Positions 6,686 through 15,104 are shown, numbered from the stretch's first letter. The stretch: 15,320 nucleotides of DNA from Collinsella sp. (GCA_018380195.1 JAGZUC010000040.1:1-15320); one strand, 5' to 3'. Numbers and translations: made by a program. The notes: generated by a model from the sequence alone, not told the origin.

Positions 6686-7726
6686 TTAGATAAAGCGCTC
6701 CAGGCAGGCTTTGAGACCGCGAGTCGAAAGATAGAACAGCGTGGCATCTGCCATCGAAACGCTCGAGATCGCTGCAACGAGCTTGTGGGCAACACGGCAA
6801 ACGGCGCCCTTGGCAGGCATATCTGCCCAGTCCGTTCCCAAAAACGTCGCGAGGTCCATGTTGACGCGAGCCGCCACGCGATGGAAGTCATCGGAATCCA
6901 AGCGCGCCAAATCAAACACGATAAGGTCCAAAAACCAAGTTATCAGCTCGCCGGGACACAGGTCCAAAAAATCGTAGGCCGCCCAGTCCTCCAAGACCTC
7001 CTCGAGCATCCTCATGTGGGCGTCAAGCTTTTTGGCGCGAGCCTCGGCACTGTTGAACTCGTGCGTCGCCGATTCACTCTCCATCACGTAGTGGTAGAAC
7101 TTGTCCGGCATGACGACGGTCTTGCGGGCAAGCGCATAAGCCGCAAATTGGAAGACGACGTCCTCGCCCAAAGCCAGACCGGGGGCGAAGCGAATGCCTT
7201 CGCGATTGAGCAGCTCGCGCGAAAAAGCCGCACGGCAGGCATAGGGCTGCGCATTCGAATGGAACAGCAGTTGGGGATCACGGGCGCCAAAGATACCAGC
7301 TTTGGGACTCATGAGTTGCTGGACGCGTTTGGGGGCAGCATCGGCAGGTTCACAGACGCCGCCAAAAACGGCGGCCTCGGCATCTGCAGACTCCATGGCA
7401 TGCAGCACGCGCCCGACCGTCTGCGCATCGATGTAATCGTCGGCGTCCACAAAAAAGACGGTCCCGCCCACGGCGGCATCGATGCCGGCATTTCGAGCAC
7501 ACGAGACGCCCGCGTTTTCCTGGTCAATCACCAGTACGCGATCGTCGGCCTGCGCAATCTGGCGCAAAACGTTCAACGAATCATCAGTCGAACCGTCGTT
7601 GACGCAGACAACCTGAATCGAACGCTCAGACTGGGCCAACAGCGAATCGAGGCATCGCTGAATGGAGCGCGACGAATTGTAGACGGGAACGACAATGGTC
7701 GCTTTGGGGGTCAAAGTCTCTCCCAT
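6686..7726 (-). CDS. Family-2 glycosyltransferase (type B paralogue)
   Basis: A 346-residue GT2 enzyme, second gene of the operon. It opens with PKATIVVPVYNSSRSI, followed by VNDGS (42-46), ENAGVSCARNAG (70-81) and VDADD (93-97). LGED lies at the expected position for the catalytic acid region. The ATG at 7726 has AGGGGG/AGG just upstream, overlapping the preceding stop codon, and the intergenic gap is only six bases. It aligns along its length with the gene at 4413-5480. Sugar specificity cannot be read from the sequence. It is a cytoplasmic or membrane-associated enzyme with no membrane segment seen. Confidence 0.92.
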   Translation of the reverse strand: MGETLTPKATIVVPVYNSSRSIQRCLDSLLAQSERSIQVVCVNDGSTDDSLNVLRQIAQADDRVLVIDQENAGVSCARNAGIDAAVGGTVFFVDADDYIDAQTVGRVLHAMESADAEAAVFGGVCEPADAAPKRVQQLMSPKAGIFGARDPQLLFHSNAQPYACRAAFSRELLNREGIRFAPGLALGEDVVFQFAAYALARKTVVMPDKFYHYVMESESATHEFNSAEARAKKLDAHMRMLEEVLEDWAAYDFLDLCPGELITWFLDLIVFDLARLDSDDFHRVAARVNMDLATFLGTDWADMPAKGAVCRVAHKLVAAISSVSMADATLFYLSTRGLKACLERFI

Positions 7727-7732
7727 GTCGAC

Positions 7733-8836
7733 CTACCCCCTCAGCGATTCGATGAGGAAGGCAGCAACCACGCCTGGGCCTCCAACCGAGGCGTAATACT
7801 TGGCGCGCCCCAAGGCACCATCCGTCGCAAAACTCGGATGCTCGTCAACCCAGCCCTCAGGATCTTTGAGGATGGCAGCGAGATTCGCGCGCTTCCACGG
7901 CTTAAGATCGTCAAGCGAAAACTCCCCCGCGTCCAAGGCCGCCTGAAATTCCTTGGCCATCTGCGCCAGGAACTCCTTATAGAACTTAGGCGCCAGGCGC
8001 ACGTAGTTCCACATGTACGAATCGTACTTAATGAGCTGATTGAACTTGAGCATGCGCGCGACATCGCAGCTTGCGTGGTCGCGGGCATAATCCTCTCGAA
8101 TCCAACGCTCAATCTCGGCATACTCGGTATTGACGCAAAAGACCTTAGCCGAAGAATTGACCGAGGAATTCTCGTTGTCCTGGCGATACGACAACACGGC
8201 ATCGTGCAGGTAAATAGCCTTATCGGCGCACGCGATCACCTTAAAGGCGAATGACGTGTCCTGAAAGGATGCCCCCGGAGTCGGCAGGAACTTGATGCCG
8301 TTGCGCTCAAGAAAATCGCGACGGTACACGGCCGACCAAATCGACGGCTTTTGCTTAAAGAACCGCGTCGTGTCGCTCGGGTGCACCGGCTTGCCGCAGT
8401 CCTTGGCCTTAAACATCTCGTGCAGCGAACGGCGCTCCTCGGGCTTGGACCAGTAGAAATCAAAGTTCGCCTTCGCAAAGTCGGCATTATTGCTATCGGC
8501 GGCCGAGACAAGCTTTTCAAGTGCGCCGGGCGCCATAAAGTCATCGGACTCCAGAATGCCCACGTACTTGCCGCGCGCCATATCGAGCCCGCGGTTCATC
8601 GAGTCGCCGTAGCCGCTGTTGGCCTTGTCGATCATCTTCACGCGCGTGTCGCGCTGCATATACTCGCGGATTATCGCCGGAGAGTTGTCGGTCGACCCGT
8701 CGTTAATGCAGATGATCTCAATATCCTTGAGTGTCTGCGCCACGGCGGAATCGAGACACTCGCGCAGGTAGCGCTCAACGTTGTAGATGGGAATAAGCAG
8801 CGACAGGACAGGGCTGCCAGAGGCGTTAGTAGACAA
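7733..8836 (-). CDS. Family-2 glycosyltransferase (type A paralogue), first gene of the operon
   Basis: A 367-residue GT2 enzyme. The start codon is TTG at 8836 with AAGGAG five to six bases upstream; no ATG is in a better position. Motifs are VLSLLIPIYNVERYL, INDGSTD (44-50), KANSGYGDSMNRGL (71-84) and ESDD (96-99). It is a close paralogue of the protein at 5493-6611 over the GT-A domain and diverges more in the C-terminal half, where acceptor binding is expected. As first gene it follows a candidate promoter in the 112-bp divergent gap. It probably begins assembly of, or adds one residue to, a surface glycan repeat. Confidence 0.92.
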   Translation of the reverse strand: MSTNASGSPVLSLLIPIYNVERYLRECLDSAVAQTLKDIEIICINDGSTDNSPAIIREYMQRDTRVKMIDKANSGYGDSMNRGLDMARGKYVGILESDDFMAPGALEKLVSAADSNNADFAKANFDFYWSKPEERRSLHEMFKAKDCGKPVHPSDTTRFFKQKPSIWSAVYRRDFLERNGIKFLPTPGASFQDTSFAFKVIACADKAIYLHDAVLSYRQDNENSSVNSSAKVFCVNTEYAEIERWIREDYARDHASCDVARMLKFNQLIKYDSYMWNYVRLAPKFYKEFLAQMAKEFQAALDAGEFSLDDLKPWKRANLAAILKDPEGWVDEHPSFATDGALGRAKYYASVGGPGVVAAFLIESLRG

Positions 8837-8900
8837 ATGTGCTCCTTAGGAAATACCTGTCGTTTCATGGTATCAAAGGGCCAGCGCGCCAGCGGGCGTT

Positions 8901-8929
8901 TATATAATCTATGGAGCTCGCAGAGGCAA
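8901..8929 (-). promoter_or_regulatory. Candidate promoter of the glycosyltransferase operon
   Basis: On the minus strand, TTGCCT (8929-8924) and TATATA (8906-8901) are separated by 17 bases, a good sigma-70-type arrangement. Start of transcription is expected near 8894, giving a leader of about 58 bases. Its -10 box overlaps the -10 of the divergent gene. Confidence 0.45.
8903..8908 (+). promoter_or_regulatory. Candidate -10 box for the acyltransferase gene
   Basis: A perfect TATAAT lies about 40 bases before the ATG at 8949, on the plus strand. No clear -35 is found 16-18 bases upstream. The box overlaps the -10 of the opposing promoter, so polymerase could probably occupy only one of them at a time. 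Confidence 0.4.
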
Positions 8930-8948
8930 ACCGATAAGAAAGGACGTC

Positions 8949-10079
8949 ATGCAGCCCAAAGCCGCACGCAACATACCCATCGAAGCGCTGCGTTTGGTCG
9001 CGGTCGCCGGCATCGCGGTGTTCCACACCTTTCAGTGGACCTTCCAGGCAACCTGTGTCGGCGCCGTAGAATATGCCCCACTTGCGATGTTCCCCTATTC
9101 CGGCGTGCTCGGTTTTATTAACTTGCTGGGCTGCTGGGCCAACGAGGTCTTCTTTATGATTTCGGGCTATTTTCTCATCGCTTCGGCCGAGCGTGCTTGG
9201 GACGGTGGAGCAACATGGAAGTCGCAAATGCAACGGACGGCGCAGCGCCTGGGCAAGGTCATTTTGCCCACTGCGTTTTATTGCCTCGTGGCGCTCGCGT
9301 GGTCCACGGTCGTCTCACCCATTCCCGATGTTACCCTCAATACGCACTACTGGTACACGCTAGGCCTTGAGTTTATCTGGGTCTATGCCGCCACGGTCTT
9401 CATGGCGCCATGGTTTGGACTGGCTAAGAGTCGACTCCCCCAGAAAACCTACAAGACGACGGTCATCGCCGTTGGCATCCTCGCATTTGTTGTTAACGGG
9501 TATTTAGCCGCTATGAGTGCGACAAGCGCCGGCGAGTTTTCTTGGCTCCAAAAGCTCATGAGCGCTACCACGTACGTAGTCGCGTTTTTGATCGGCGGAC
9601 TGCTCCGCGACGTAACCGGCGCCATGGATTCGGACAAGGCGGGCGCCTTAGGCACGCGGTCGCTCGCAGCGGTTTTGGTGCTCGCCACCATCCTGGAAGG
9701 AGCACTCTCCTTCACCGGCAACCTCACGGCGATGGCAGTCCTCTCCTACAAATCAACCTCGTTGATCTCGTTTGTCCTCGCTGCCGCCTCTCTGCTCTTT
9801 GCGGCGACCCGGCACAGTGCCTCAGGCAATCCACGGACCGCAGGTGTCATCGTCACCTTATCGACCGCCACGCTTGGTTTCTATGTGATGCAGTCGCTCA
9901 CCAGTAGCCTGTGGCGTCCCGTCTTCAATACGTTGCTCGCAAACATACTGATCAGCCAAAACAGCCCGGCAGCTATATGTATCGTCACAGGCACCGTCAT
10001 TAGCATCGTCTTTGCCTTAGCGCTCCTCATCATCGATGCTGCTAGAAGCCTTATCGCTCGCAAGCTCAAGCGGCAATAG
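8949..10079 (+). CDS. Membrane acyltransferase (acyltransferase family 3, OafA-like)
   Basis: A 376-residue integral membrane protein with about ten hydrophobic segments. It fits acyltransferase family 3, whose members move acetyl or other acyl groups across the membrane onto surface sugars. The family signature R-x10-H is visible at R15 and H26 (ALRLVAVAGIAVFH), and NEVFFMISGYFL (65-76) matches the conserved FFxISGxxL of the third helix. The ATG has AAAGGA four bases upstream. It is the first gene of a short plus-strand unit, divergent from the GT operon, so its likely substrate is the glycan made by these transferases. The acyl group and acceptor are not predictable. Members of this family also acylate peptidoglycan or sugars of secondary metabolites, but the context favours a polysaccharide. 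Confidence 0.88.
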   Translation: MQPKAARNIPIEALRLVAVAGIAVFHTFQWTFQATCVGAVEYAPLAMFPYSGVLGFINLLGCWANEVFFMISGYFLIASAERAWDGGATWKSQMQRTAQRLGKVILPTAFYCLVALAWSTVVSPIPDVTLNTHYWYTLGLEFIWVYAATVFMAPWFGLAKSRLPQKTYKTTVIAVGILAFVVNGYLAAMSATSAGEFSWLQKLMSATTYVVAFLIGGLLRDVTGAMDSDKAGALGTRSLAAVLVLATILEGALSFTGNLTAMAVLSYKSTSLISFVLAAASLLFAATRHSASGNPRTAGVIVTLSTATLGFYVMQSLTSSLWRPVFNTLLANILISQNSPAAICIVTGTVISIVFALALLIIDAARSLIARKLKRQ

Positions 10080-10143
10080 ACACGCTGCCGTCAGACCCTA
10101 AAGCCGCTGCACCCGTGGCAGGTTCCTGCGTTTTATTCAAAGC

Positions 10144-10174
10144 TTGCCGCCAAAGCGCACCGAGCCTTTACAAT
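10144..10174 (+). promoter_or_regulatory. Possible promoter of the second plus-strand glycosyltransferase
   Basis: TTGCCG (10144-10149) and TACAAT (10169-10174) lie in the 170-bp gap before the gene, with a rather long 19-base spacer. If used, the leader would be about 70 bases. The gap suggests this gene need not depend on the acyltransferase transcript. Confidence 0.3.
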
Positions 10175-10249
10175 AAGACAGTCCCAAGGACGTATTCGAT
10201 AGCTTCCGCGCAGCGATCGCCAGCCGCGCGTGAAAGGATATATTGCCCC

Positions 10250-11269
10250 ATGCCTTCAACCCTTCCCGCCCCCATCGACAAGCTCGCCATCGTCGTCGTT
10301 ACGTACAAGCGCCAGGAACTCCTGGCCAACTTGTTCGATTCCATGACCGAGCTCACGGCAACGCCCTGGCGCATCGTGATTGTCGATAACGAGAACTCGC
10401 GCGAGACCGAGGCCATGTGCACCGCATTCAACGAGCGCCTGGCCAACCTGTGGGGCATCGACACCGAGCAGCCCGACGCGCAGGGCGGCACCGACCGCGT
10501 TATCTACGCGCCGCAGCTTGAAAACGGCGGCGGCGCGGGTGGCTTCTCCGCCGGCACTAAATGCGCCTACGACCTGGGCGCTCAGTGGTTCTGGGTGATG
10601 GACGACGACGTGCTCGTCATCCCCGAAGGCATCGAGCGTCTTGCCAAGTGGACCGACCGCTACGATGTTATCCAGGGTTCGCGCCTGGACTTTGACGGCG
10701 GCGCCTTCTTTTGGCAATACCAACTCATCCTTTCACTCGGCATTCCCAACCCTGTCGCCAAGTGGGACCTGGGACCCGAGGGCTACCGCGCCATGAACCA
10801 ACTATGCTTTGAGGGCGGCATGTTCTCGCGCCGCGTGGTCGACAAGATCGGCCTGCCCGATGCGCGATTCTTCATCTACGGCGACGATGCCTGCTATGGC
10901 TACGTGGCCAGCCAGCACTTCCCCGCCGCCGTTGTGGCCGACCTGGTGCTCAAGCGCGCCCGCGCCGTCTCTAACTGGGATATCGCCGGCAAGCGCCAGC
11001 TCAACTCCACGAGCGACACCAACCGTTACTACATCATGCGCAACCGCGGCTATCTGGCCCGCTACATGCAGATTTACGGCGACTACCACCCCATGCTGTT
11101 CCGCCTGGGCAATGCCGCGACCTTCTGCAAGGAATTCATTCGCCTGGCTGCGGTCGATAAGTGCTTTAAGACCGGCATTCCGGCGCTGCGCCGCGGCATG
11201 AAGGACGCCCGCAAGATCATCAAGGACCCCGACTGGAAGCCCATGCCGCCCATGAAGGACGCGGAGTAA
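10250..11269 (+). CDS. Galactofuranosyltransferase-like family-2 glycosyltransferase (GlfT/WbbL type)
   Basis: A 339-residue GT2 enzyme. It opens with LAIVVVTYKRQELL, then VIVDNENS (43-50), NGGGAGGFSAG (92-102), VMDDDV (116-121, the DXD metal site) and FIYGDDACYGY (208-218). The combination N-x-G-G-A-G-G-F-x-x-G, MDDD and F-I-x-G-D-D is typical of GlfT-type galactofuranosyltransferases and related rhamnosyltransferases of actinobacterial cell-wall assembly. I chose the ATG at 10250, with AAAGGA eleven bases upstream. The open frame extends 45 codons further left, but that part looks non-coding and has no better start signal. The gene is more GC-rich than the acyltransferase before it. Donor (UDP-galactofuranose or dTDP-rhamnose) is uncertain, since no UDP-galactopyranose mutase gene is in the window. 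Confidence 0.9.
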   Translation: MPSTLPAPIDKLAIVVVTYKRQELLANLFDSMTELTATPWRIVIVDNENSRETEAMCTAFNERLANLWGIDTEQPDAQGGTDRVIYAPQLENGGGAGGFSAGTKCAYDLGAQWFWVMDDDVLVIPEGIERLAKWTDRYDVIQGSRLDFDGGAFFWQYQLILSLGIPNPVAKWDLGPEGYRAMNQLCFEGGMFSRRVVDKIGLPDARFFIYGDDACYGYVASQHFPAAVVADLVLKRARAVSNWDIAGKRQLNSTSDTNRYYIMRNRGYLARYMQIYGDYHPMLFRLGNAATFCKEFIRLAAVDKCFKTGIPALRRGMKDARKIIKDPDWKPMPPMKDAE

Positions 11270-11293
11270 CGGAAGCCGGAAACACCTCGGCGC

Positions 11294-13090
11294 TTAAAGC
11301 AGCTGACACACCGTAGCCACATGCTGCCCATCAAAACCGAACCCCCAGCGCATGCGACCCACGCCGGGGCGCGGTACACGGATTTCGTCGATGCCGCCGC
11401 GCTCTATGTCGAGTAGCGACTGCACGGCCAGCAATTCCAGGCCCAGCGCATCCACATCGGGGTCATACATCAAGTTAATCGTTATCAGGGGGCGCTCGTC
11501 CAGCATGCCAATCGTGTCTGCTACGTCGAACACAGCACCCGTAGGGAAAACCTGGATGTCCCAGCGACCCGCGCCACACTTTCGCCTCGAGGCAGGATTG
11601 GCATAGCCCGGCAAGCCAAAGCAGAGCCCCTGCAAGAGCAGATGATATGGCAGCGGCGTATCTGGGTCGGTCTCACCGATTCCCGCATCACCCAGGATGC
11701 GGCTGAGCGCCCGCCTCACCGCATCCTCATCCCCACGGCACAGCCCGTCGCGAAACGCATCGACGTCTCGAATGTCTTCGGCAGCGCACTCAAACCACTC
11801 AACAATCACTAGACGCAAGGCCTGTCGAAGCTCGTTATTGGGCAATCGCAAAGCACGGAGGCGATCGCCATACTCTGGCTCCTCAGTCATATCCGTCGTG
11901 AGAAAACCGGACAGATACAGCGCTGTCCACATGCCATCGTCAGGCGTGACATCTGGCTCTGCAGTGCCCAAGCAAAGCGGGACCTCAGCGCACCCATGGG
12001 CCTCGAGCAAATCAAACAAGACCGAAAGGCGGTCGAGATTCCACCCGGCAACTACCCTACTCAGGCAATCGGCATATCCATACAGATCGGCACGCACAGG
12101 CGCCGTGCAGCCTCGGTCCAGAAAACCGATCACACGCTCTGGACTCGAGCAATAGGCCCTGCCAAACCGATACCCCTCGAGCCATTCACGCGCATCATCC
12201 AGGTATTCCTCGCGCCCAGCATGATTCAAAAGAGCCTCGACCTCGGCATCCGAAAAACCGAAACATCGGTCACACAACGCCGACAGCGGCGTCGTCAGAC
12301 AATACGAGCAGCCGCGCGAAGAAAGCGCCGCTTCGGCAGGACCGGGGCACTCCCCCATCAGACACGTCAGCCGCAACGAATCGCGCGCAGTGACAATGGC
12401 GTCGAACAGCACGCGATCGAATAGCCCTGCCGGATCGGCGTCGGAAGCGTCCCTCGCGCTCGCACGGCGAGACCACGCCGCATCGTACCCATCAACGAGC
12501 AATACAACCTGCTCATCGCAGGCAATCTCCAGCAGCTCTATGAGCACACCGAGCACAGAGTCAACCTCGTCCGCGCTCGCTACGCCACGCGCAACGCGTT
12601 CGATGTGACGCGCCTTATCTCGTGCTAAATCCGGAGCCTCCAAGAGCGCCAGCAGACGAGCGCATTCGCCCGAAAGAGTATCGCGCACGACGTCGGCAAC
12701 AGCGGCGCCACGCCTCGCAGTGCCAGAAAAGTCCAGCGATATTACCGGATAGCAAGCGTACTCGTCCCGATAGCGCCCGCCGTCCGCATCCCAAATCTGA
12801 GCATCGGCAAACAAACGCTGACCAGAGCGACCGACCGCTGGACGCTCCAGAAAAGCCCTGAGCATCGACAAGTTCATGCTCTTGCCAAAACCCTCGGGTC
12901 GACAGCACACCACAACGGACGCGTCGCAGTCCAACACATCGGCAATAAACATGGTCTTGTCAACCAGCATGCAGCAACCAAGGGCCTCCGCATAGTCGTG
13001 CATGCCAATGGGCAAAACCGCATCGTCGGCACAGCCGATCAAGCGCACGCCAAAGCCGTCAGTACAACCATTATTTGCCTGTTCAGACAC
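11294..13090 (-). CDS. AAA-ATPase-like protein with degenerate PD-(D/E)XK nuclease domain
   Basis: A 598-residue protein of the AAA-ATPase_like family (N-terminal ATPase, C-terminal PDDEXK_9-type domain), which is often multicopy in gut anaerobes and of unclear function. The N-terminus contains LVDKTMFIADVL (42-53), then the Walker A region CRPEGFGKSMNLSML (63-77; family norm RPRRFGKTLNLSM). Walker B is VVLLVDGYD (195-203), where relatives have a D-E-Y-D pattern, so the catalytic glutamate is glycine. Near the C-terminus GRWDI (508-512) keeps the nuclease aspartate, but the E-x-K strand reads ITINLM (536-541), so the nuclease is probably dead. The GTG start at 13090 has AGGGGG nine bases upstream; a longer frame to 13222 runs into the neighbour's terminator. 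It ends 24 bp from the convergent GT gene. Role unknown; mobile-element defence or regulation are only guesses. Confidence 0.85.
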   Translation of the reverse strand: MSEQANNGCTDGFGVRLIGCADDAVLPIGMHDYAEALGCCMLVDKTMFIADVLDCDASVVVCCRPEGFGKSMNLSMLRAFLERPAVGRSGQRLFADAQIWDADGGRYRDEYACYPVISLDFSGTARRGAAVADVVRDTLSGECARLLALLEAPDLARDKARHIERVARGVASADEVDSVLGVLIELLEIACDEQVVLLVDGYDAAWSRRASARDASDADPAGLFDRVLFDAIVTARDSLRLTCLMGECPGPAEAALSSRGCSYCLTTPLSALCDRCFGFSDAEVEALLNHAGREEYLDDAREWLEGYRFGRAYCSSPERVIGFLDRGCTAPVRADLYGYADCLSRVVAGWNLDRLSVLFDLLEAHGCAEVPLCLGTAEPDVTPDDGMWTALYLSGFLTTDMTEEPEYGDRLRALRLPNNELRQALRLVIVEWFECAAEDIRDVDAFRDGLCRGDEDAVRRALSRILGDAGIGETDPDTPLPYHLLLQGLCFGLPGYANPASRRKCGAGRWDIQVFPTGAVFDVADTIGMLDERPLITINLMYDPDVDALGLELLAVQSLLDIERGGIDEIRVPRPGVGRMRWGFGFDGQHVATVCQLL

Positions 13091-13124
13091 CAAAACGTTC
13101 CCCCTAAATCGCAACACGATGCCA

Positions 13125-13130
13125 ATTGTA
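13125..13130 (-). promoter_or_regulatory. Possible -10 box of the ATPase-like gene
   Basis: TACAAT on the minus strand, about 35 bases before the chosen GTG start. No good -35 is visible. If real, transcription starts near 13118, which supports the GTG at 13090 over upstream starts. Confidence 0.25.
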
Positions 13131-13220
13131 ATGACCGCCTCGCGCGTACCGATGTCGCCGCGCAAACATATCGGGCAACGGTAGTAACAAGAGGTGTGAG
13201 GGGGCACAACTAATCGTTGC

Positions 13221-13260
13221 ACAACAAAACGGGGCCCGATGCATTCGCACCGGACCCCGT
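13221..13260 (-). terminator. Rho-independent terminator of the surface protein gene
   Basis: A 14-bp stem (13260-13247 with 13242-13229) with a 4-base loop is followed on the minus strand by TTTTGTTG. The two non-Watson-Crick positions become G-U pairs only in minus-strand RNA (they are C-A and A-C on the plus strand), so it has been kept for minus-strand transcripts. It begins 33 bp after the stop codon at 13293. Confidence 0.8.
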
Positions 13261-13292
13261 CCCGACTATTTAGTTATCTGGCAACTGAGAGC

Positions 13293-15104
13293 CTACTCCT
13301 CAGAGTCGTCCTCTCCAGAAGCTTTCTTCTGCTGATCGAGCTTATGCTTACCACTTACGATAGACGTAGCGCCCAGCGTGGCCAAGCTCGCGCTGGCAAG
13401 GCTCGCCATCACAATCAGATCGCCCGTCTTGGGCATATTGCCGCCAGATGACTTGGTTGTGGTGGTCGTCGTGGTGGTCACCGTTTTGGAGTCATTTTGC
13501 TCCTGGTTCCGGTTGTCAGTGTTGCCTTTACCGTTGTCCTCGCCCTGCTGCTTTCCGTCCTTGGTCTTGCCCTTGCTCTCGTCCTTCTCCTCAGATTCAG
13601 ACTTCTTATCCTCGTCCTTCTTCTGTTCGGACTTGTCGCCCTTCTCCTCAGAGCTAGAACCCTTATCGGATTCGGTCTTCTCGGAAGCCTTGTCCTTGGA
13701 GTCGTCCCTTGCGGCCTCGGTCTTTTCCGTGGAACCCCGATCAGAGTTGTCCTTGTTCTGGGCCGAGCCCTTATTGACGCCAGCCATCAGCGAAGAACCC
13801 AGCGTAGAACCAAGCTGCTCGGAGAAAGAAGGCTTCTTGTCCGGCGAAGCAACGGGAGCGTCCGGCGCCTTATTCGAGTCGCCCTTGGAAGCATCGGAAT
13901 CAGGGGTCGTGTCAGAGCCGGAGCCGTTGTTAGAGCCGGTGTCAGCGGACGAATCGCTCGAGCCGGTAGATGAGTTAGAGGTGTCAGCGTCGGTCGAACC
14001 AGAAGCGTCGCTGCCCGTATTGCCGGCAGAGCTTGAAGACGAATCGCCCGCAGCAGAGCCGTTCGAATCGGAGCCGTTCGAGGTAGAGCCGTCGTTGGTA
14101 GTGCCACCAGCAGAGCCATTACCGTCAGCATCGGTCGAGGGCGCATCCATCCTATCATCGTTGGCATCGTCACTCGAGTCGTCATTCGAATCAGGTGTCG
14201 GCGAGGGCGCCGGCGTAGGCTCGGGCTGCACGGGCGTCGCAGCGGCAGCCTCATCCTCGGCGATAAAAACCAAGCAGTCCTTCAGCTCATTCTTATAACG
14301 ATTCTTCCAGCCCTCATGATACTGGGGCTGACTCGAAAACTTAGTGGCGACATTGTTGACCACACTATTGGAGAGCGCCGTCACAAACTCGCGGTCGGAC
14401 ATATCGTTGGAAAGATTCGCCCAGCGGAAAAAGCCCCTGCAGCCACCAGTGCCGCACATGTTGGTAATGCTCCACACCATGCCCTTGACGCAATCGGCGC
14501 GGCCCGAAATATCAATACCCAGGCCGCTCTTGAGCCACGCCTCGGTCACCGCATAGTACGAGTTGTACGCATAGGCATCTTGAAGTGCTGAGAACTCAAC
14601 AGGATCGGTGTTGTAAGCACCCTGGAAAGCCTCCTGCGCGATACGGCCCAGCTCGGTGAGCTGACCGTTCTCGGACATGGGATTGTTCGCGTTGGAAATC
14701 TCGCTGCCGCGATCAATCGCATCCTTGAGCATGCTGTATTTTTCGGGGCTGTAGTTGTAGACCTGCTTCATAAACGGAATGAGCGACCAACGGCGGTCGA
14801 ACTGGTAATAGCCCAGCGCGTTGTAGCCGTCACCATACGAAAAGCCCTGGTTATAGTTGCCATGGCTCTCATATTTGGTGAAGTACTTCATCTCGGGAGT
14901 CACGTTGACAAACGAAACGCCCTGGACCGACCTCAGCACGCCCGAGAAGGACTGTTGGGTGTAAAGGCCCTTATCGATATCGGTGGCATCCGAGGCAACG
15001 CCCGGCGTGGGCTCCTCGGCAGCGGCGGGTGCCGGCGCGGAAACGGCGCCAAACGAAAGCGCCAGCGTCAGGCCCGCGACAATAGCAGAATGCTTGGGCT
15101 GCAT
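13293..15104 (-). CDS. Sortase-anchored surface protein with a muramidase-like N-terminal domain
   Basis: A 603-residue exported wall protein. Residues 1-29 are a signal peptide ending APAAAEE. Residues ~50-280 form a globular domain with KYESHGNYNQGFSYGDGY (77-94) and ALGYYQFDRRW (96-106). This E-S-x-G ... F/SYG ... YYQ pattern resembles the lysozyme-like C-terminal domain of VgrG3-type T6SS spikes and related muramidases, with E79 as candidate catalytic acid. Cysteines at 205, 217, 222 and 278 could form disulfides. Residues ~285-550 are a long disordered Ser/Asp/Gly/Thr-rich then Lys/Glu-rich stalk ending in eight threonines. MPKTGD (557-562) is the sortase signal, followed by a membrane segment and KHK. 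The tail after it is unusually acidic (GEDDSEE). The ATG has GGAGG five bases upstream. A terminator follows. Enzymatic activity is an inference; peptidoglycan remodelling or killing of neighbours are both possible. Confidence 0.85.
   Translation of the reverse strand: MQPKHSAIVAGLTLALSFGAVSAPAPAAAEEPTPGVASDATDIDKGLYTQQSFSGVLRSVQGVSFVNVTPEMKYFTKYESHGNYNQGFSYGDGYNALGYYQFDRRWSLIPFMKQVYNYSPEKYSMLKDAIDRGSEISNANNPMSENGQLTELGRIAQEAFQGAYNTDPVEFSALQDAYAYNSYYAVTEAWLKSGLGIDISGRADCVKGMVWSITNMCGTGGCRGFFRWANLSNDMSDREFVTALSNSVVNNVATKFSSQPQYHEGWKNRYKNELKDCLVFIAEDEAAAATPVQPEPTPAPSPTPDSNDDSSDDANDDRMDAPSTDADGNGSAGGTTNDGSTSNGSDSNGSAAGDSSSSSAGNTGSDASGSTDADTSNSSTGSSDSSADTGSNNGSGSDTTPDSDASKGDSNKAPDAPVASPDKKPSFSEQLGSTLGSSLMAGVNKGSAQNKDNSDRGSTEKTEAARDDSKDKASEKTESDKGSSSEEKGDKSEQKKDEDKKSESEEKDESKGKTKDGKQQGEDNGKGNTDNRNQEQNDSKTVTTTTTTTTKSSGGNMPKTGDLIVMASLASASLATLGATSIVSGKHKLDQQKKASGEDDSEE

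Noticed and set aside
6612..6800. N-terminal extension of the type A glycosyltransferase to an ATG at 6800
   Set aside because: It would overlap the preceding gene by more than 100 bp, and the TTG at 6611 has an ideal AGGAGG.
6680..8254. A 524-codon open frame on the plus strand, and others antisense to the GT operon (2004-3254, 3609-4700, 8351-9121)
   Set aside because: They lie opposite well-supported GT2 genes, show no domain motifs and have the Arg/His/Ala-rich composition of GC-rich antisense frames.
10118..10134. Possible terminator after the acyltransferase gene (GCAGG/CCTGC then GTTTTATT)
   Set aside because: The stem is only 4-5 bp with a 2-4-base loop; too weak to call.
13091..13222. 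44-codon extension of the ATPase-like protein, with a C-x2-C pair
   Set aside because: It would begin inside the T-run of the neighbouring terminator. The GTG at 13090 has a good ribosome binding site and the family domain starts just after it.
13378..14298. A 306-codon plus-strand frame rich in Ser/Glu/Pro/Val opposite the surface protein
   Set aside because: Its repeats mirror the low-complexity stalk of the minus-strand gene. The minus strand has the signal peptide, sortase motif, ribosome binding site and terminator.
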